From: Hutsoniella sourekii ATCC 700629
GTDB lineage: Bacteria; Bacillota; Bacilli; Lactobacillales; Aerococcaceae
Reading direction: 5' to 3'
NCBI RefSeq assembly: GCF_000518205.1
Contig: NZ_KI912399.1
Location: 82,027 to 146,026, forward strand
DNA length: 64,000 nt
The notes under the pieces were generated by a model. The model saw only the letters and a list, made by a program, of their open reading frames with translations. It was not told where the DNA came from and ran no database searches. The position numbers were made by a program, and so were the translations under genes. This document shows positions 27,489 to 36,768 of this stretch, piece by piece (positions within the stretch are counted from its first letter, which is position 1; the number at the start of each line of letters is the position of its first letter).

Positions 27489-27517
27489 TTGTGATTTATC
27501 TATCTATAGCGTATAAT
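27489..27517 (+). promoter_or_regulatory. trpS promoter
   Basis: TTGTGA (27489-27494) and TATAAT (27512-27517) have a 17-base spacer. The leader is only about 35 nt, so no T-box is present. Confidence 0.75.
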
Positions 27518-27547
27518 ACTTTTATAAACTAAATGTTAATTAATTGA

Positions 27548-28543
<996 letters not shown>

Positions 28544-28565
28544 TCCAGACTGATAATCTTTTTAA

Positions 28566-28618
28566 ATCCCTTCCCACTCTTACTGGCTAACACTCCAGAG
28601 TGGGGAAGGGATCTTTTG
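28566..28618 (+). terminator. trpS terminator
   Basis: A 15-bp stem with one bulged G (28566-28580 with 28597-28612) is followed by CTTTTGTTTT. Confidence 0.85.
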
Positions 28619-28707
28619 TTTTCCTTTTCGACTAATCCTCTGATTTTACATCTATCTTTATTTGCGTTACCATCAAATTAGAAAAATATTCGAGGAGGCA
28701 TTATTTT

Positions 28708-29313
28708 ATGAATTGGCTTATTGTTCTTCAAGTCTTTGCCATCAACCTGGTCTATATTATGCTCAACACCATCCGAACCCTCCTAACCATGCGCGGCTAC
28801 CGTAATGTAGCCCCCTTTATTGCGATTGTGGAGATTACCATCTATACACTGGGTTTGTCGATGGTGATGAATTACTTGCAAGAAAACATCTTCTATCTAG
28901 TCTTCTATGCCCTAGGCTTCAGTATTGGTATTTACCTGGGCATGTTAGTTGAAGACCGGATTGCCCTAGGCTACTCCGTCCTACAAGTCTTCACCCAAGG
29001 AGACAACCATGCCCTAGCTCAACACTTACGCCAAGAAGGCTACGGTGTGACCATCCAAACTGGCTATGGTCGTGACGGCGACCGCTTGATCTTAACCATC
29101 CTAACCCCCCGTTCCAGAGAAGTGGAGCTGAGAAACCGAATCCTAGAAATCAGTCCTCAAGCCTTCTTTATCGCTCATGAAGCCAAGTATATTCAAGGGG
29201 GCTTCTGGAGTCGCCGGATGAAGCGACAAGAACAAGCGGTACACACTCACGAGCCCATCCAGGAAGAAGTCAGCAAGGAAGATTTCGTCGATTACGAGAC
29301 TTCAAAACAATAG
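28708..29313 (+). CDS. UPF0316 (DUF2179) membrane protein
   Basis: A 201-residue protein with three hydrophobic segments in residues 1-85 (including NLVYIMLNTIRTLLTMRGYR and LGFSIGIYLGMLVEDRIALG) and a soluble DUF2179 domain after residue 90 (VLQVFTQGDNHALAQHLRQ then TILTPRSREVELRNRI). The layout matches the YebE-like UPF0316 family; its function is unknown, though the soluble domain resembles ligand-binding regulatory folds. ATG at 28708 follows GAGGAGG. No co-transcribed partner. Confidence 0.88.
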   Translation: MNWLIVLQVFAINLVYIMLNTIRTLLTMRGYRNVAPFIAIVEITIYTLGLSMVMNYLQENIFYLVFYALGFSIGIYLGMLVEDRIALGYSVLQVFTQGDNHALAQHLRQEGYGVTIQTGYGRDGDRLILTILTPRSREVELRNRILEISPQAFFIAHEAKYIQGGFWSRRMKRQEQAVHTHEPIQEEVSKEDFVDYETSKQ

Positions 29314-29337
29314 ACCCTTAATTATTTTTACGTGAAT

Positions 29338-29386
29338 AAAGAAGTTCCCCGACTCACCTATCAGGTGAATCGAGGAACTTTTTGGC
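29338..29386. terminator. Bidirectional terminator between UPF0316 gene and the Fur-family gene
   Basis: A long hairpin (29342-29359 with 29363-29380; AAGTTCC...GGAACTT, few mismatches) has TTTTTGG on the plus strand and TTCTTTATTC on the minus strand. Confidence 0.8.
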
Positions 29387-29397
29387 TATCAGTGGTA

Positions 29398-29859
29398 CTA
29401 TTGGTCGCTAGCTTGTTTTTTCTGACATTCTGGACAGATTCCATAGAGTTCCAGACGTGTCTGGTTAACCAGGTAGCCGGTTTGGTCACGGGCTGCTTGG
29501 TTAATAGCGGAGACATCATCAAAGACAAAGTCCCCAATCTTTCCACATTCCGTACATAAAATATGTTGGTGGTTGCGGTCCAAGAAGTCGTAGCGACTGG
29601 TAATATCGCTAAACTTCATCTCTTCCACTAAACCTAACTCCACCAAGGTATTCAAATTGTTGTAGACCGTCGCTAAGCTCATCTCGAAGTCATCATCCAT
29701 TAAATCATGATAAATCTCATCAATTGTCGGGTGTGACTTACTTTTAATCATGTAAGATAAGATGGCCTTACGTTGAGGCGTCATTCGTATATTGGCTTGC
29801 TTTAAGCGGTCAACAGAGTCTTGATAATACTGTTGAAACTCCTCCTGGCTCATCGTCAT
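29398..29859 (-). CDS. Fur-family regulator, PerR-like
   Basis: A 153-residue metal-dependent repressor. The winged-helix region carries MTPQRKAILSYM and DIYHDL-type helices followed by SLATVYNNLNTLVELGLV, the DNA-recognition helix. Zinc-site cysteines are present: CTECGK (about 103-108) and CPECQK near the C-terminus. The His/Asp pattern (YDFLDRNHQHILC) fits the PerR/Fur metal site. PerR is favoured because it is the common Fur-like regulator in Lactobacillales without haem respiration; the sequence alone does not decide between Fur, Zur and PerR. Start at ATG 29859 behind GGAGGG. A TATAAT lies just upstream on the minus strand. Confidence 0.82.
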   Translation of the reverse strand: MTMSQEEFQQYYQDSVDRLKQANIRMTPQRKAILSYMIKSKSHPTIDEIYHDLMDDDFEMSLATVYNNLNTLVELGLVEEMKFSDITSRYDFLDRNHQHILCTECGKIGDFVFDDVSAINQAARDQTGYLVNQTRLELYGICPECQKKQASDQ

Positions 29860-30018
29860 ATTACTTCACCCTCCTCTTCTAACACTATTATACACCTAAT
29901 TCATTCCAATCTCCTTTAATTATATCCCTTCCAGATTATTTGAGCAATAGCAAGTCAAATGATTTATTTAGACAAATTTCTAGTATATAATAGGAATAAT
30001 AGAAAGAGGTGAATCTTG

Positions 30019-31116
30019 ATGCGTATAGGTGCTCGTGTCTTGAAGACCGGCTTAGCAATTGCTTTGGCAATTTTTCTATCCATGCTTCTTATTCCTGATA
30101 ATAGCCCATCCCTAGCTGCGATTGCGGCCATTACCACTACCCTCCCCTCGGTCAAGAAATCTTACGATAACTTTACCAAGCGTGTCGTTGCCAATATTAT
30201 CGGCGGGATCATTGCAGTCTGTATGTCTTTATTAATTGGTGAGAATCCCTTAACCATCGGGATTGCAGCCATTATCTGTATTACCATTCTGGATTCCTTG
30301 AAACTTAATGATGTGATTAACCTAGCGGTGATTACCGTGGTGGCCGTCATGGCCTCCAGTTCACGCAATCCCATTTATCTGATTGCCCTCTACCGAGTGT
30401 TGGAGACCATTATCGGGGTAACCGTTTCGTTCTTGGTTAATATCTTTGTCTACCCCCCACGCTATGACCAGAAGTTTTATGAGGCCTTGACCAACTTTAC
30501 CAACGAACTCTTAGTGCTCATCCGAGCCAGTCTGAGGAAAAACTTATCTTTTTCGATTATGCACCGTGACCAAGTCTGGGCCGAGAAAGAGTATGCTAAT
30601 ATTCAGACCATCTTTAACTTGATGCGCAATGAGTTTATCTGGTCCAAGTCCCAACGCCTGGTTGTTGCCCGGCGCTTAGTGGTCTACCGCCATATGATGC
30701 AGACGCTTCAAGCAACCATTGCTCTTCTGGGGGCTCTTCATAGTTATGAGCATGTCTACAATGCCTTTAGTCGTGAGCTTCAGGATCTCATTCGTGAACG
30801 AGTAGAGCTCTTAATGGCCGCTCAAGAGCAGATCTTGATGAAGTTTAGTGGCCGGGTGTCTTCTGAAGAAGTAGGCTATATCACGGTCCCAGATGACTAC
30901 CGCCAAGACTACTTGAAGCACTTCTTTGATGAGGCCAAACTAGCCCTTGAAGACCATCAAGCTTACGGAGACATCTCCGTTAATGGTGTCATTCACATTA
31001 TGTCAACCATCTATACCTACGAAGAAGAAATCAATTCCTTGAATAATATTCTGACTATCTATGCTGGCCGTTACCAAGAAGAAATTGAAGACATTGATGA
31101 TGTCTACCAGACTTAA
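30019..31116 (+). CDS. FUSC/aromatic acid exporter family membrane protein
   Basis: A 365-residue protein. Residues 1-150 contain about six hydrophobic segments, beginning MRIGARVLKTGLAIALAIFL and including SPSLAAIAAITTTLPSVKKSYDNFTKRV and ISVNPxxI-like turns, the pattern of the YqjA/ArAE (DUF939) family. The C-terminal half is a helical soluble domain. Either TTG at 30016 or ATG at 30019 is possible; the ATG has the better spacing from AGAGGTG. Family members are thought to export aromatic or amphiphilic compounds; the substrate here is unknown. Confidence 0.82.
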   Translation: MRIGARVLKTGLAIALAIFLSMLLIPDNSPSLAAIAAITTTLPSVKKSYDNFTKRVVANIIGGIIAVCMSLLIGENPLTIGIAAIICITILDSLKLNDVINLAVITVVAVMASSSRNPIYLIALYRVLETIIGVTVSFLVNIFVYPPRYDQKFYEALTNFTNELLVLIRASLRKNLSFSIMHRDQVWAEKEYANIQTIFNLMRNEFIWSKSQRLVVARRLVVYRHMMQTLQATIALLGALHSYEHVYNAFSRELQDLIRERVELLMAAQEQILMKFSGRVSSEEVGYITVPDDYRQDYLKHFFDEAKLALEDHQAYGDISVNGVIHIMSTIYTYEEEINSLNNILTIYAGRYQEEIEDIDDVYQT

Positions 31117-31125
31117 TCTAAATGC

Positions 31126-31178
31126 AAAACAGTCCTCATCCAAAGTGGCTCTTTCTACTCTGGATGAGGACTGTTTTT
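31126..31178. terminator. Bidirectional terminator between FUSC gene and L,D-transpeptidase
   Basis: A 17-bp perfect stem (31126-31142 with 31161-31177) with an 18-nt loop has T-runs on both strands. Confidence 0.88.
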
Positions 31179-31192
31179 GGCTGGGATTAATC

Positions 31193-32599
31193 TTAGAAAA
31201 TCATGACTGGCATTCCATAATCCACTAATTCAAAGACTTGTCCCATCACATCAGGCGGTGTGTTGATACAACCTAAGGAACCGGCGGTTAAATAAGCACC
31301 TCCACCAAAATTCCCCTGCCAAGAGGCATCGTGAATCCCTTGGGCTTGGTCATCAAAGGCAATCCAGTATTGAACCGGTTGAACATAATCGACATTCGTA
31401 ACCGGGTTATAACCTCTTAAGTTAGATGGAGACTCCTTGTTCCAGACTTGGTAGGCTCCAGGAATGGTGACCGTTCCGTTACCGGCATTACCCGAGACAA
31501 TCGGCGTCTGTAAGACAAGCTGACCTCCCTTATAGATAGACATCATCTGATAAGTAAGATCCACTTCGACATAATCCGGACCTACTCCCAGACCCCAACC
31601 ATAGCCAGAACCTGAAATAATGGGCTCTCTAACGGTTTGTTGACCGCTAGCAATTAATTGCACCACTTCAGGGACTTCACTATCCAAATCAATCGACCAA
31701 CCAAAGGTACCAGGCTGAACGGCCACTTCCCCTTGATAAGTAGACTGAAAAGGACGTACTTGAAAGATCGAAGCATATTGAGCGTTCAAATCTCCCAGAT
31801 ACTGGCGGACCGCATCTGCATCCACACTGGGTTCCCCGCTAGCTGGGTCAATATAGATCCAAGAATCAATCACATCCGTCGGCACTTCAACCTGCTGGTC
31901 TTCTAATTGGAAGGTCAACTGGCTTTGAAGCATGGTCTGAAGTTGACTTGCTCGCTCTTTCATGGCTTGGTTATCACTAGTATATTCAGGTAAGGCGTAG
32001 GCATCTTTTAGGTCTACTTGACTTTGGTTTTGACTGAGAGCCACTTGAATGGCCGCCTGCAAGCGGTCAGCAGATACTTGCTTACCATAAGTTTCCGGTT
32101 GGATGATATAAGAGCCATCTTCTTGCTTGATTAATTGAGCGGACTCACTGGCCGGCCGTTCCTCATTATTAATGCCTAATTGCTGAATCAATTGCTCTAC
32201 TTGGTCAAGACCCAGTGAGAAAGCGGGTGCCAAGTCCTTAGCGCCATTTGTAAAAAATCCCTGAACCGGCCAGAGAAAAGCAGTCTGTTGGTCTAACTTC
32301 TTAGCTAAAGCTTCCTGGCCATCAAATTGAATAGCCAAATCCTTTAAACTAACTTGTCCTAAAGCCTGCCCATCTTCAACTAGGTCTAACTTGACTTCTG
32401 GTAATTTTTGATTCAAGTGTTCTTGGGCTTGGCTGACCGTATCCTGAGAAATCGAAACCAGTCCCAGCTTACTACCCGGTTGAAAATGAGAATTAAAATA
32501 AATAATACCCATTAAATAAATAAGCACCAACAAGCCTAGGCTTGCTATAGCCCAGAGCTTCGGTTGTTTCCAATTAATGGAAGCAAGTGACTCCCTCAT
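31193..32599 (-). CDS. L,D-transpeptidase (YkuD) with N-terminal peptidoglycan-binding-like region
   Basis: Forms 3-3 peptidoglycan cross-links or attaches surface material outside the cell. The 468-residue protein has one N-terminal membrane segment (LWAIASLGLLVLIYLMGIIYF). Two PG_binding_4-like repeats follow (about 55-310). The C-terminal YkuD domain begins YVEVDLTYQMMSIYKGGQLVLQTPIVSG and ends with the catalytic pattern IHDASWQGNFGGG...AGSLGCINTPP, where Cys is the nucleophile and His and Arg/Asn partners are visible. Length is normal for the Enterococcus Ldt-fm type. Followed by an RDD protein upstream in the same orientation. Confidence 0.93.
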   Translation of the reverse strand: MRESLASINWKQPKLWAIASLGLLVLIYLMGIIYFNSHFQPGSKLGLVSISQDTVSQAQEHLNQKLPEVKLDLVEDGQALGQVSLKDLAIQFDGQEALAKKLDQQTAFLWPVQGFFTNGAKDLAPAFSLGLDQVEQLIQQLGINNEERPASESAQLIKQEDGSYIIQPETYGKQVSADRLQAAIQVALSQNQSQVDLKDAYALPEYTSDNQAMKERASQLQTMLQSQLTFQLEDQQVEVPTDVIDSWIYIDPASGEPSVDADAVRQYLGDLNAQYASIFQVRPFQSTYQGEVAVQPGTFGWSIDLDSEVPEVVQLIASGQQTVREPIISGSGYGWGLGVGPDYVEVDLTYQMMSIYKGGQLVLQTPIVSGNAGNGTVTIPGAYQVWNKESPSNLRGYNPVTNVDYVQPVQYWIAFDDQAQGIHDASWQGNFGGGAYLTAGSLGCINTPPDVMGQVFELVDYGMPVMIF

Positions 32600-32617
32600 A
32601 ATATACCTCCCAAATAT

Positions 32618-33187
32618 TTAATCTTCGATAATCTTTCCATCGACTTCCCTTGCTAGCTCTCTGGGATCCACTTCAACCAGATAAGATCCAACAAGCACAT
32701 CCACTAGGTGACGGTGTTCCCGACTAAAGGTCAGCCAGGCCATGTTCAAGATAACTAGCGCGATACTAAGAATCAATAGCACCAAGCCTAATCGCCGGTG
32801 AGCTTGTGTCAAGATCAATAGCAAACCACTCGTTGAAATGGCAATCAGAACCGTCTTCAGAAAGTTACGAACAAAAGGACGCGCCGGTCCGCGGTAACAA
32901 ACACGTTGTTGCAGGAGCTGCTTACCCAAGCTGGCCGACAGCTGCCGGTCAAAATAAAGATTCAAGATAAAATAAGGCAAGCAAACGAGAAGTAAGACCA
33001 AAACCTGGAGCATGTAAATAGGCAAGTTTTCCCGCCAGAAAATACGGTTGATATAATTAGCCACCATAATCACAGCTAACCCTGCCATAATGTGCACCAT
33101 AAAGATCAGCCAATCCGCTAACAGCGAAGTCCAGCGTCCCTTTAAACTCACCGGTGATAGCTGACCGTTAGGGTTCTGTTCAGACAT
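32618..33187 (-). CDS. RDD family membrane protein
   Basis: A 189-residue protein with about four hydrophobic segments. The first begins SLKGRWTSLLADWLIFMVHIMAGLAV, an RDD-like (R..D..D) pattern with D replaced in part. The next segments include MLQVLVLLLVCLPYFILNLYFDRQLSASLGKQLL, where SLGK is typical of the family. It precedes the L,D-transpeptidase by 19 bases. The ATG at 33187 has GGAGGAATGG before it, which is close but acceptable. Function is unknown. Confidence 0.75.
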   Translation of the reverse strand: MSEQNPNGQLSPVSLKGRWTSLLADWLIFMVHIMAGLAVIMVANYINRIFWRENLPIYMLQVLVLLLVCLPYFILNLYFDRQLSASLGKQLLQQRVCYRGPARPFVRNFLKTVLIAISTSGLLLILTQAHRRLGLVLLILSIALVILNMAWLTFSREHRHLVDVLVGSYLVEVDPRELAREVDGKIIED

Positions 33188-33256
33188 CTTCCATTCCTCC
33201 TTGTTAAGTTTTACTATACCATGTTTTATCAAAAAGAGATATTCTTTTGTTAGGCC

Positions 33257-33284
33257 TTGCATTAAATATTGAATCCTGTATAAT
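33257..33284 (+). promoter_or_regulatory. Promoter of tRNA-Val
   Basis: TTGCAT and TATAAT are separated by 16 bases and lie 12 bases ahead of the mature tRNA 5' end. Confidence 0.7.
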
Positions 33285-33295
33285 GATAGCTGTTC

Positions 33296-33368
33296 GGTTC
33301 CTTAGCTCAGTTGGGAGAGCGCCAGCTCGACAAGCTGGAGGTCGCTGGTTCGAGACCGGCAGGGACCA
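33296..33368 (+). tRNA. tRNA-Val (anticodon GAC)
   Basis: The 73-nt sequence folds as a cloverleaf: acceptor GGTTCCT/AGGGACC, D arm GCTC/GAGC, anticodon stem CCAGC/GCTGG and T arm with TTCGAGA. The anticodon loop is TCGACAA, giving GAC at positions 34-36. Position 33 reads C instead of the near-universal U. CCA is not encoded. It is transcribed alone. Confidence 0.93.
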
Positions 33369-33376
33369 TTTGATCG

Positions 33377-33403
33377 GCGCAACCTTTGGGTGCGCTTTTT
33401 TTT
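33377..33403 (+). terminator. Terminator of tRNA-Val
   Basis: GCGCAACC/GGGTGCGC hairpin with TTT loop is followed by eight T, directly after the tRNA and before the next gene. Confidence 0.85.
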
Positions 33404-33429
33404 ATTATTTCGAGTATCAGGAGGTCTCT

Positions 33430-34116
33430 ATGAATACACTCACTCAAAATATTCAAGCCATTAACCAAAGCGTCCAAGCAGCCCAAGAGCAGGCAAATAA
33501 TCAAGAGGCTGTAAAGGTGGTAGCTGTTACCAAGACAGTGGAAGCTGACACCATGCGTCAATTGTTCGACTTAGGTATACACCGCTTCGGTGAAAACCGC
33601 GACCAAGTCCTATTAGCCAAGCAAGAAGCGCTGGCAGATATTAATGACCAGATTGAGTGGCATTTTATCGGCCGCCTGCAAAGTCGCAAGGTCAAGTCGA
33701 TCATCAACCAGATCGACTACTTGCATTCCTTGGACCGACTCTCCCTAGCCAAGGAAATTCAAAAAAGAGCCGACCAGCCAGTCAAGTGTTTTCTCCAAGT
33801 TAACGTATCAGGTGAAGCCTCTAAGGCCGGCTTTGCTCCTGAAGAAGTGGTCTCTGCTATCGAAGCTCTAGCTCCTTATGACAAGGTTCAGATCGTTGGT
33901 TTGATGACCATGGCGCCTTATGAAGCCAGTGAAAGCGACCTGCACCGTTACTTTGCTGACTTGAAACAACTGCAAGAAACGGTTAGTCAACTTAAGCTAC
34001 CCTATGCTCCTTGCCAAGACCTGTCTATGGGTATGAGCCGGGACTATCCAATAGCGATTGTTGAAGGCGCAACCTATGTCCGCATTGGGACCGCCTTCTT
34101 CCAGGGACTAGAATAA
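33430..34116 (+). CDS. YggS/YlmE-family PLP homeostasis protein
   Basis: A 228-residue TIM-barrel protein that binds pyridoxal phosphate and influences PLP and amino-acid homeostasis. It has the VVAVTKTVEADTMRQL segment with the PLP lysine (VTK), FGENRDQVLLAK, IEWHFIGRLQSRKVK and the C-terminal LSMGMSRDYPIAIVEGATYVRIG. The ATG at 33430 follows AGGAGG; a longer frame would run through the tRNA and was rejected. Monocistronic. Confidence 0.93.
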   Translation: MNTLTQNIQAINQSVQAAQEQANNQEAVKVVAVTKTVEADTMRQLFDLGIHRFGENRDQVLLAKQEALADINDQIEWHFIGRLQSRKVKSIINQIDYLHSLDRLSLAKEIQKRADQPVKCFLQVNVSGEASKAGFAPEEVVSAIEALAPYDKVQIVGLMTMAPYEASESDLHRYFADLKQLQETVSQLKLPYAPCQDLSMGMSRDYPIAIVEGATYVRIGTAFFQGLE

Positions 34117-34127
34117 AGACAAGTATC

Positions 34128-34174
34128 AAAATAAGCCTCCAGCTTGGCTCTCGACCAAGCTTGGAGGCTTATTT
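34128..34174. terminator. Bidirectional terminator between the YggS-like gene and the CAAX protease
   Basis: An almost perfect 19-bp stem (34128-34146 with 34155-34174) with T-rich ends on both strands. Confidence 0.88.
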
Positions 34175-34187
34175 ATTTGTCGACTAT

Positions 34188-34847
34188 TTACATATTGAGT
34201 GGTAGATTCATCACGGCGAAGGCCAAGAGATTATTCAAGAAGTGAATACCCATTGGCACAGCTAATTTACCTGTCTTGATGTAAGCTAGCCCCATCACTA
34301 AGCCCATGGACGCATAGATCAAGTAACTGATCGGATTATCAGACAGATGTAGGCCTCCAAATATCAAGGCTGAGGCCAGTAAGCCCCATTTTTCTTGGCC
34401 TTGGAAGAGACGACCAATAATCAGTCCACGGAAGATGGCTTCTTCAGTAACCGCCGCAAAAACTGTCACCAGTAGAAAGCTCAGATAGGAGGGGATCTGC
34501 CCCATCACTTGCGCAATGAGTTCTTGATTAACCGTAGTTTCCCCCATGCCTAAGGCTTCCATCAACAAGCTCAAAATAACGTTAACCCCCCACATAGCCA
34601 GGAGACCCCCAGCTAGCCAGTAGGTATCTTGGCGGGTCCATTGACTATTTTGAAGCCTTTCTGGTAACACCCAGAGTCCTAGCCGTTTCATGCTCCAGAT
34701 GAAGAAGGCAATCAAGAGCAGAATAGCCACTGAAAGGCCGATCGCATAAGCAGGCTGACTGCCAAAAATGATAGCCAAGGTCATGGGCACTTGAGTAAGC
34801 ACGAAGGCCGCGATAATTAGACCTATATCAATTAAAATTCGCTTCAT
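34188..34847 (-). CDS. CPBP family intramembrane metalloprotease
   Basis: A 219-residue protein with about seven membrane segments. The CAAX/Abi protease motifs are present: VTEEAIFRGLIIGRL (EExxxR, about 138-152) and SALIFGGLHLSD (FxxxH) and PMGIHFLNNLLA (HxxxN) near the C-terminus. In Gram-positives such proteins are linked to bacteriocin immunity or signal processing. No bacteriocin gene was seen near it. ATG at 34847 follows GGAGG closely. Confidence 0.87.
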   Translation of the reverse strand: MKRILIDIGLIIAAFVLTQVPMTLAIIFGSQPAYAIGLSVAILLLIAFFIWSMKRLGLWVLPERLQNSQWTRQDTYWLAGGLLAMWGVNVILSLLMEALGMGETTVNQELIAQVMGQIPSYLSFLLVTVFAAVTEEAIFRGLIIGRLFQGQEKWGLLASALIFGGLHLSDNPISYLIYASMGLVMGLAYIKTGKLAVPMGIHFLNNLLAFAVMNLPLNM

Positions 34848-34867
34848 AACTTCCTCCAATCAGTTGG

Positions 34868-35620
34868 CTATTGATTCTTCAAAATAAAACCTTGGTCTTC
34901 AGCTACTTGTAGTAGATTGGCCCGCTTAGGCTTAACGGTCTCAATTTGGCGGTAGAGCTGGTCAGTATAAGTGTCAGAGCGTTGATTTTTCTTACGAGTA
35001 TCGTAGTAGTGAGTCATCTCTTGGTCGTAGTCGGCTAATAGGTCCAGGTAATCATCTTCAACCTGATAAGTATTCTCACTTAGTCGCAAGTCAAGATCCA
35101 TACGCGGCTTCAATTCCGGTTGGTCATCCGGATAGCCAAAGGCCACTCCCACTAAGGGGAAGGTCAATTCAGGTAGTTCCAATAAGTCCACTAGAGCTTG
35201 AGAGTCATTGAGAACAGAGCCTAGAAAGACCGCTCCCAAACCTAAGGATTCAACCACAGTGGTTAAATTTTGAGCTGCTAGATAGGCATCGGCCACTCCC
35301 TTGAAGAATTGGTCCATAGACCGATAATTTTCTTCTTGGTAACCTTTCTCTTGTAAAATCCGCTTGGCACGGTACAAGTCCACGAGAAAGATCACTAATT
35401 CCGGCGCCCGGGCAACATAGTCTTGCTGGCAGATTTCTGCTAACTTGGCCTTCTGAGCGGGATCGGTGATTCGAATCATCGACGACAACTGTAATCCATT
35501 GGACGTGGCGGTCCGCTGGGTCACTTGGAAGATCAAGTCTAATTCTTGGGGATCAACCGCTTGATCCTTAAAAAATCGGATGGAACGGTGGTTGAGCTGG
35601 TGTTTAATCGTTTCGTTCAT
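34868..35620 (-). CDS. Nitroreductase-family NAD(P)H oxidoreductase
   Basis: A 250-residue flavoprotein similar to NfsA/FRP-type reductases. It begins MNETIKHQLNHRSIRFFKDQAVD and has the FMN-binding HRSIR-like segment. TSNGLQLSSMIRITDP and GLGAVFLGSVLND are typical of the family, as is AFGYPDDQPELKPRMD. It probably reduces quinones, nitro-compounds or flavins with NAD(P)H in the cytosol. It lies 15 bases downstream of the HAD gene with the same orientation, so an operon with YaaA and the HAD protein is likely. Confidence 0.88.
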   Translation of the reverse strand: MNETIKHQLNHRSIRFFKDQAVDPQELDLIFQVTQRTATSNGLQLSSMIRITDPAQKAKLAEICQQDYVARAPELVIFLVDLYRAKRILQEKGYQEENYRSMDQFFKGVADAYLAAQNLTTVVESLGLGAVFLGSVLNDSQALVDLLELPELTFPLVGVAFGYPDDQPELKPRMDLDLRLSENTYQVEDDYLDLLADYDQEMTHYYDTRKKNQRSDTYTDQLYRQIETVKPKRANLLQVAEDQGFILKNQ

Positions 35621-35634
35621 ATAATTCCTCCTTA

Positions 35635-36768
35635 TTATTTGCGCATCAATTGAATCGTATCCGGCTGACTCAGGCTGACCGACTCTAGTCTAGGCCACAG
35701 GCTCCCTTCAACTTCGTTGCGTCCTTGCAAGAGATAGCTAGCTGTTTTTTGACCGTGTTGATCTAACGCTCGTTGGGCCAGCAACCGGGTGTCGTCCATA
35801 GCAAGACAGTTAAAGAGCAAGCGGAGTTCCACTTGGTCTAGCTGGGTCATCATATCAAAGTCTCCCATACTATCGCCAAATAAGGCTAAAGGCTGGCGCC
35901 CAGCTTCTTGAGGGCCAATCAAGTCACGAATCAGGTGAGTCTTACCGGCTTGCTTGGTAATATAACCTTCTGGTGCCATTACTGCTTGAATCTGCCCTCC
36001 GTCAGCCACTTGATAACACATTCCATAGATGGCTTCTGAATCTGTAGGATAGGCCAAATAGTTGGCTGCTTCTACTACCAAATGGTAGGGACTCGCGCTG
36101 ACAATATAGGTCTTAATGCCCCCAGCCTCTAAGGCCCGGTATAAGTTCATTAGTTCATCAGGCACGCGCAACCCTTGATCAAAGTAGGCTTCAAGTTGAA
36201 CCGGAGCTTGATCACTAGTCTGGAATAAACGCCGTTGAATCGGCAAAGCCAGGGCCCAGTCCAACATCTGCCGGCACAAGTCCTGGAATTCAGCTACCGA
36301 ATAGCCCGCAAACCAATAGGTCACCCAAGGCTGACCTGGTTGACGTTGCCAATGGCCGTTACAATATTGGTAGAAGACTCGCAAGTAAGTAGCAAAGTCT
36401 CTATAGGCCACCATTTCCTTGACCCTAGCTAGAGGAGTGCCTAACTCTAATGCTTGGTAGACTTCCTGGTAGGATTGGTCAATTAAGGGCAATAGATCAC
36501 TGACACGCACAGACCCGGCGGAGTCTACCGGATCAGAATAATCAAAGTTCCCCTGGCTAATAATCTCAAGAAGCTCTTGAGGGGTCAACTTGTAAGCGAC
36601 TTGGTCTAGCATATAGACCATCAAATGATCTTCGATATCATGAATAATACTGGTATTATCAAAGTCAAACACCACATAAGCATTAACCTCACCTTGATGG
36701 TCAGCAATCAACTGATCAAGCCGTTGGTAGACATGTTGCTCCCACTGGCCGGGACGTAACTGGGTCAT
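35635..36768 (-). CDS. HAD-superfamily hydrolase (phosphoserine phosphatase-like)
   Basis: A 377-residue cytosolic phosphatase candidate. Motif I is VVFDFDNTSIIHD (DxDxT), motif II TYIVSASPYH (Ser) and the late motif is ALFGDSMGDFDMM (GDSxxD), with a Lys in KQAGKTHLI. The large cap region (about 90-230) is typical of subclass I HAD enzymes related to SerB and to phosphocholine phosphatases. Substrate unknown. Its ATG overlaps the YaaA stop by 4 bases (ATGA), indicating coupled translation. Confidence 0.85.
   Translation of the reverse strand: MTQLRPGQWEQHVYQRLDQLIADHQGEVNAYVVFDFDNTSIIHDIEDHLMVYMLDQVAYKLTPQELLEIISQGNFDYSDPVDSAGSVRVSDLLPLIDQSYQEVYQALELGTPLARVKEMVAYRDFATYLRVFYQYCNGHWQRQPGQPWVTYWFAGYSVAEFQDLCRQMLDWALALPIQRRLFQTSDQAPVQLEAYFDQGLRVPDELMNLYRALEAGGIKTYIVSASPYHLVVEAANYLAYPTDSEAIYGMCYQVADGGQIQAVMAPEGYITKQAGKTHLIRDLIGPQEAGRQPLALFGDSMGDFDMMTQLDQVELRLLFNCLAMDDTRLLAQRALDQHGQKTASYLLQGRNEVEGSLWPRLESVSLSQPDTIQLMRK

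Noticed and set aside
33247-33430. A longer N-terminus for the YggS-like protein, reading through tRNA-Val
   Set aside because: The frame crosses the tRNA and its terminator; the ATG at 33430 has AGGAGG and matches the family start.
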